64,000 bases of DNA from Pseudomonas baetica (GTDB lineage Bacteria; Pseudomonadota; Gammaproteobacteria; Pseudomonadales; Pseudomonadaceae). Both the position numbers and the translations under genes were made by a program. A model generated the notes under the pieces. It searched no databases. It saw nothing but the letters and a program-made list of their open reading frames with translations, and was not told the DNA's origin. The DNA is taken from positions 248,001 to 312,000 of the forward strand of contig NZ_JAIHLQ010000002.1 in the NCBI RefSeq assembly GCF_019733355.1, written 5' to 3'. Positions 62,154 to 64,000 of this stretch are shown piece by piece; positions within the stretch are counted from its first letter, which is position 1; each line of letters opens with the position of its first letter.

Positions 62154-62616
62154 GGCCCGGATTATACCGGGTCACGCCACGTAGCGCGGCGTCAAAACCT
62201 GATGAGGGCGGTTGCGCCAGAGGTCGAAACCGTCGAGCAGCCAGTTCAGTTCCTGGACGCTCAACACAATGGCCTCGTCGGTTACATCGGGCGATGTTTT
62301 AAAGCGCTCGGATTCGAGGCGCTTGAGCCAAAGGCAAAAGCCGTTGCGCTCCCAATACAAAATCTTCACCCGGTTGCGGGATTTGTTGAGGAAGACAAAA
62401 AGCACCGGGTCAAACACCGCGACCTTGAGGTCCAGTTCGACCAGAGCGGCGAGGCCATCGATGGATTTTCGCAAGTCCACGGGTTTGGGGTAGAGGTACA
62501 CTTTTTCGACTTTGGCGTCGGGTCGCATCATGGCGGGGCTGGCTCCGGAGAAAAACGGGAGCACAGCATCCGGCGTCAGGGAAGTGCTTTGAATGTGTAG
62601 TTCATGGAGCGGTTAC
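61780..62616. mobile_element. Internally deleted IS66-family element (837 bp)
   Basis: The ends are GTAAGCACTCCATAAAC (61780-61796) and GTTCATGGAGCGGTTAC (62600-62616), inverse copies with three mismatches in 17. Intact tnpB and the first 120 or so codons of tnpC lie between them; tnpA and the rest of tnpC are missing. The flanking octamers AAAACTGA and TTGCGAAC differ, so no target duplication remains. Confidence 0.78.
62172..62531 (-). CDS. tnpB: IS66 accessory protein TnpB
   Basis: This 119-residue protein is a complete IS66 Orf2/TnpB: VYLYPKPVDLRKSIDGLAAL, VFDPVLFVFLNKSRNRVKI, LYWERNGFCLWLKRLE and the end NRPHQVLTPRYVA. TnpB is needed for transposition together with TnpA and TnpC, so alone it cannot move the element. 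It starts about 70 bases inside the right terminal repeat, with no tnpA before it. Confidence 0.88.
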   Translation of the reverse strand: MMRPDAKVEKVYLYPKPVDLRKSIDGLAALVELDLKVAVFDPVLFVFLNKSRNRVKILYWERNGFCLWLKRLESERFKTSPDVTDEAIVLSVQELNWLLDGFDLWRNRPHQVLTPRYVA

Positions 62617-63001
62617 TTGCGAACTTCGTTCGGGGCACATTTGGGATGTTTCGAAACCCTGCGGCCCATGAGGCTCGAATACACTGGACTATGACCAAAG
62701 AAGATGCGGAGTATTTGCTTACAATCGTCTCTCTGATTCATCGACGCCTTGATAAAGCACATATGCCTCCGAGACTTTGAAACACCCTGCACTCCGAACT
62801 TTGAATTCATACGCCGCCGTAGGAAGGCGCGGCTCTGTCTGTCACTGCGCGTATCCGGTCGGCCAAGATTACGCTGCACTATGCAAAAGTTTGCTAACGG
62901 ACAGAAGCGGATATCCAAAGTTCTAATGGTCCAATTTATTATCCAGCAGAACAACGGATAAGCCGAACACGGGAGTTATAAAGTAGACGAAATTCAGAAA
63001 A
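62617..63001. other. Gap between IS66 element and PAAR gene
   Basis: This 385-base stretch of lower GC has no convincing gene. A 29-codon frame, MTKEDAEYLLTIVSLIHRRL..., at 62692-62781 (+) looks protein-like but has no ribosome site. It may be the remnant of a gene destroyed by the IS-linked rearrangement. No VanW remainder was seen. Confidence 0.4.
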
Positions 63002-63265
63002 TTAGCTGATCACAGCACCTTTCGGGCCACTAGCGATAAGGGCTGCGCCACAGGCGGTCTTCATCCCGTCCAGCGCGATAGGCGTGCCATCGACAGTATA
63101 GGTCCTGCTGCCCTCAGCAATCGTAAAAACGCCCTTGCACAATGGACAGCTGACCTTATGACCGAGCCCAGAAATTGGCTTTCCATTCAGATTAGTTTGG
63201 GAGAAAGCTTCTAGAACCTTACCACCATGTGAAGTGGAATCGCCTAGGCGAATAGCATCTTTCAT
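63002..63265 (-). CDS. PAAR-domain protein (T6SS spike tip)
   Basis: This 87-residue protein is a complete stand-alone PAAR domain (AIRLGDSTSHGGKVLEA at the start; GHKVSCPLCKGVFTIAEGS; TPIALDGMKTACGAALIAS at the end). PAAR proteins sharpen the VgrG spike and carry effectors in type VI secretion. GGGGTGATGAT precedes the ATG. Its codon use and GC are close to the SUFU gene upstream, so they may have been acquired together. Confidence 0.87.
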   Translation of the reverse strand: MKDAIRLGDSTSHGGKVLEAFSQTNLNGKPISGLGHKVSCPLCKGVFTIAEGSRTYTVDGTPIALDGMKTACGAALIASGPKGAVIS

Positions 63266-63365
63266 ATCATCACCCCGCCTTCAGATATCCGTTTTCCACA
63301 ACGCCCCACTAAACTCAATTAAGCTCGTTGCAGAAAACGGAGCAAAGAAAGCTTGCACTATAAAT

Positions 63366-63932
63366 TCAAGCGACCAAGCTATCCCTACTTAGGGAAAACA
63401 AATCAATCGATGTTTCTTCAAGCAACACTTCAAAAGCATCCGCACCTTTTTGTTCAATATATTTAAGCTCCGAGTCAAACACTGGAACAATCCACGCAAA
63501 AACGAATGTAAGGCCATGCGTATCAGGCCCAGTATAAGAAAATGATTCATCTCCAAAAAAAACCGGAGGCTTGATCCATACAGCAGAGAGCGAGCAATCA
63601 TCAAAAACAACTCCCTCCCTCTGTATTAACTGATTATTCAACAAGGCGCAACTGGATCCAATAGCATCATCTGCAAGTTGCTTTACGATTGCGACTGCAT
63701 TCTTGGGAATCTCATTCTGATCAATAGACAATAACAATTCGTGGTGTATTACTTGTGCAGACACCGAAGACTTAAGTCCTACATGTGAAAGGCCTAGCGT
63801 ACAAAATGTGACAACACCTTCCACACTACCATCCCGACACTCAACTACTTGATAAGAATGTGAACCTTCAGAAAAGTCCCACCCTTGGTAAATTTTCCCA
63901 AAGTGCTTCTCTATATGTTCAATAATGCTCAT
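63366..63932 (-). CDS. SUFU-domain protein, probable immunity protein
   Basis: This 188-residue acidic protein has the suppressor-of-fused layout seen in polymorphic-toxin immunity proteins (TFCTLGLSHVGLK, HHELLLSI, WIKPPVFFGDESF, FVFAWIVPVFDSEL). SUFU proteins are known immunity proteins in toxin loci. The gene is AT-rich compared with the rest of the window. Its ATG overlaps the stop of the upstream partial frame (ATGA), and PAAR follows 100 bases later. AGAAGGAAATCG precedes the ATG. Confidence 0.75.
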   Translation of the reverse strand: MSIIEHIEKHFGKIYQGWDFSEGSHSYQVVECRDGSVEGVVTFCTLGLSHVGLKSSVSAQVIHHELLLSIDQNEIPKNAVAIVKQLADDAIGSSCALLNNQLIQREGVVFDDCSLSAVWIKPPVFFGDESFSYTGPDTHGLTFVFAWIVPVFDSELKYIEQKGADAFEVLLEETSIDLFSLSRDSLVA

Positions 63933-64000
63933 TTTCGATTTCCTTCTCTACGGTTGCAGGATGGGCATTTTAGAATAACGCCCGTCTGGTAATTGTCGAG
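63929..64000 (-). CDS. 3' end of an ORF coupled to the SUFU gene (possible toxin)
   Basis: The minus-strand frame is open from the window end: 23 residues (LDNYQTGVILKCPSCNRREG...) and a TGA that overlaps the SUFU start by four bases (ATGA). Coupled tail-to-start overlap is common for toxin/immunity pairs. The frame is too short to identify; the two cysteines could bind metal. Confidence 0.4.
   Translation of the reverse strand, partial: LDNYQTGVILKCPSCNRREGNRK

Noticed and set aside
61772-62624. Target-site duplication flanking the IS66 element
   Set aside because: The flanking octamers AAAACTGA and TTGCGAAC do not match.

Overview
The window looks like a chromosomal segment of a Pseudomonas of the fluorescens group. 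The evidence is high-GC codon use, Pseudomonas-type REP palindromes (GTGGGAGCGGGCTTGCTCGCGAA cores, six loci), gene families common in that group (DUF6124, GlxA-type and YbfB-type proteins) and the gene neighbourhoods. No rRNA, tRNA or CRISPR array was seen.

Layout. (1) 1-7508: the end of a myo-inositol catabolic cluster (iolD 3' end, iolG, a sugar-phosphate isomerase, a second Gfo/Idh/MocA dehydrogenase) followed by a complete sugar ABC importer (binding protein, double ATPase, permease). A GGAA-N6-TTCC palindrome, the known IolR operator form, lies before the importer. (2) 7735-32189: accessory metabolism and regulation. It holds a small secreted protein behind a sigma-54-like promoter, a glyoxalase-fold protein, a membrane protein, an ABC exporter, hydrolases, an MFS exporter divergent from a LysR gene, pirin, a GlxA-type regulator, two winged-helix/NTPase regulators facing each other (one truncated), and a flavodoxin/AraC/metallo-hydrolase group sharing a 23-bp site. 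Next comes a DoxX/monooxygenase/amidohydrolase/cysteine-hydrolase group, then an esterase divergent from a LysR gene. (3) 32423-34050: a probable structured RNA leader before a damaged DUF6124 gene, a methyltransferase, and REPs. (4) 34083-52842: one minus-strand, 17-gene, Wzx/Wzy-dependent exopolysaccharide operon. It has UDP-glucuronate supply, an initiating sugar transferase, a degenerate tyrosine-kinase-like ATPase, Wza, Wzz, three glycosyltransferases, Wzy, a polysaccharide deacetylase, Wzx, a predicted periplasmic glycosidase, three acetyltransferases and a YdjC/ChbG deacetylase. (5) 53233-61460: a sulfatase/phosphoethanolamine-transferase-like membrane enzyme, a beta-propeller protein, an AttEFGH-like ABC/lipocalin operon and a GT2 glycosyltransferase. 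(6) 61614-64000: an accessory end with lower GC. It has a VanW-like gene fragment cut by an internally deleted IS66 element, then the tail of an unknown ORF coupled to a SUFU-domain gene and a PAAR gene, which suggests a type VI secretion toxin/immunity island.

How the genes fit together. The importer brings in inositol, iolG oxidises it to inosose and iolD opens the ring further down the pathway. In the EPS operon, Ugd and the epimerase make UDP-uronic acids, the sugar transferase starts the repeat unit on undecaprenyl phosphate, the glycosyltransferases extend it, and Wzx/Wzy/Wzz/Wza flip, polymerise and export it. The deacetylases and acetyltransferases set its acylation. All functions are inferred from protein motifs and gene order; no database search was possible.
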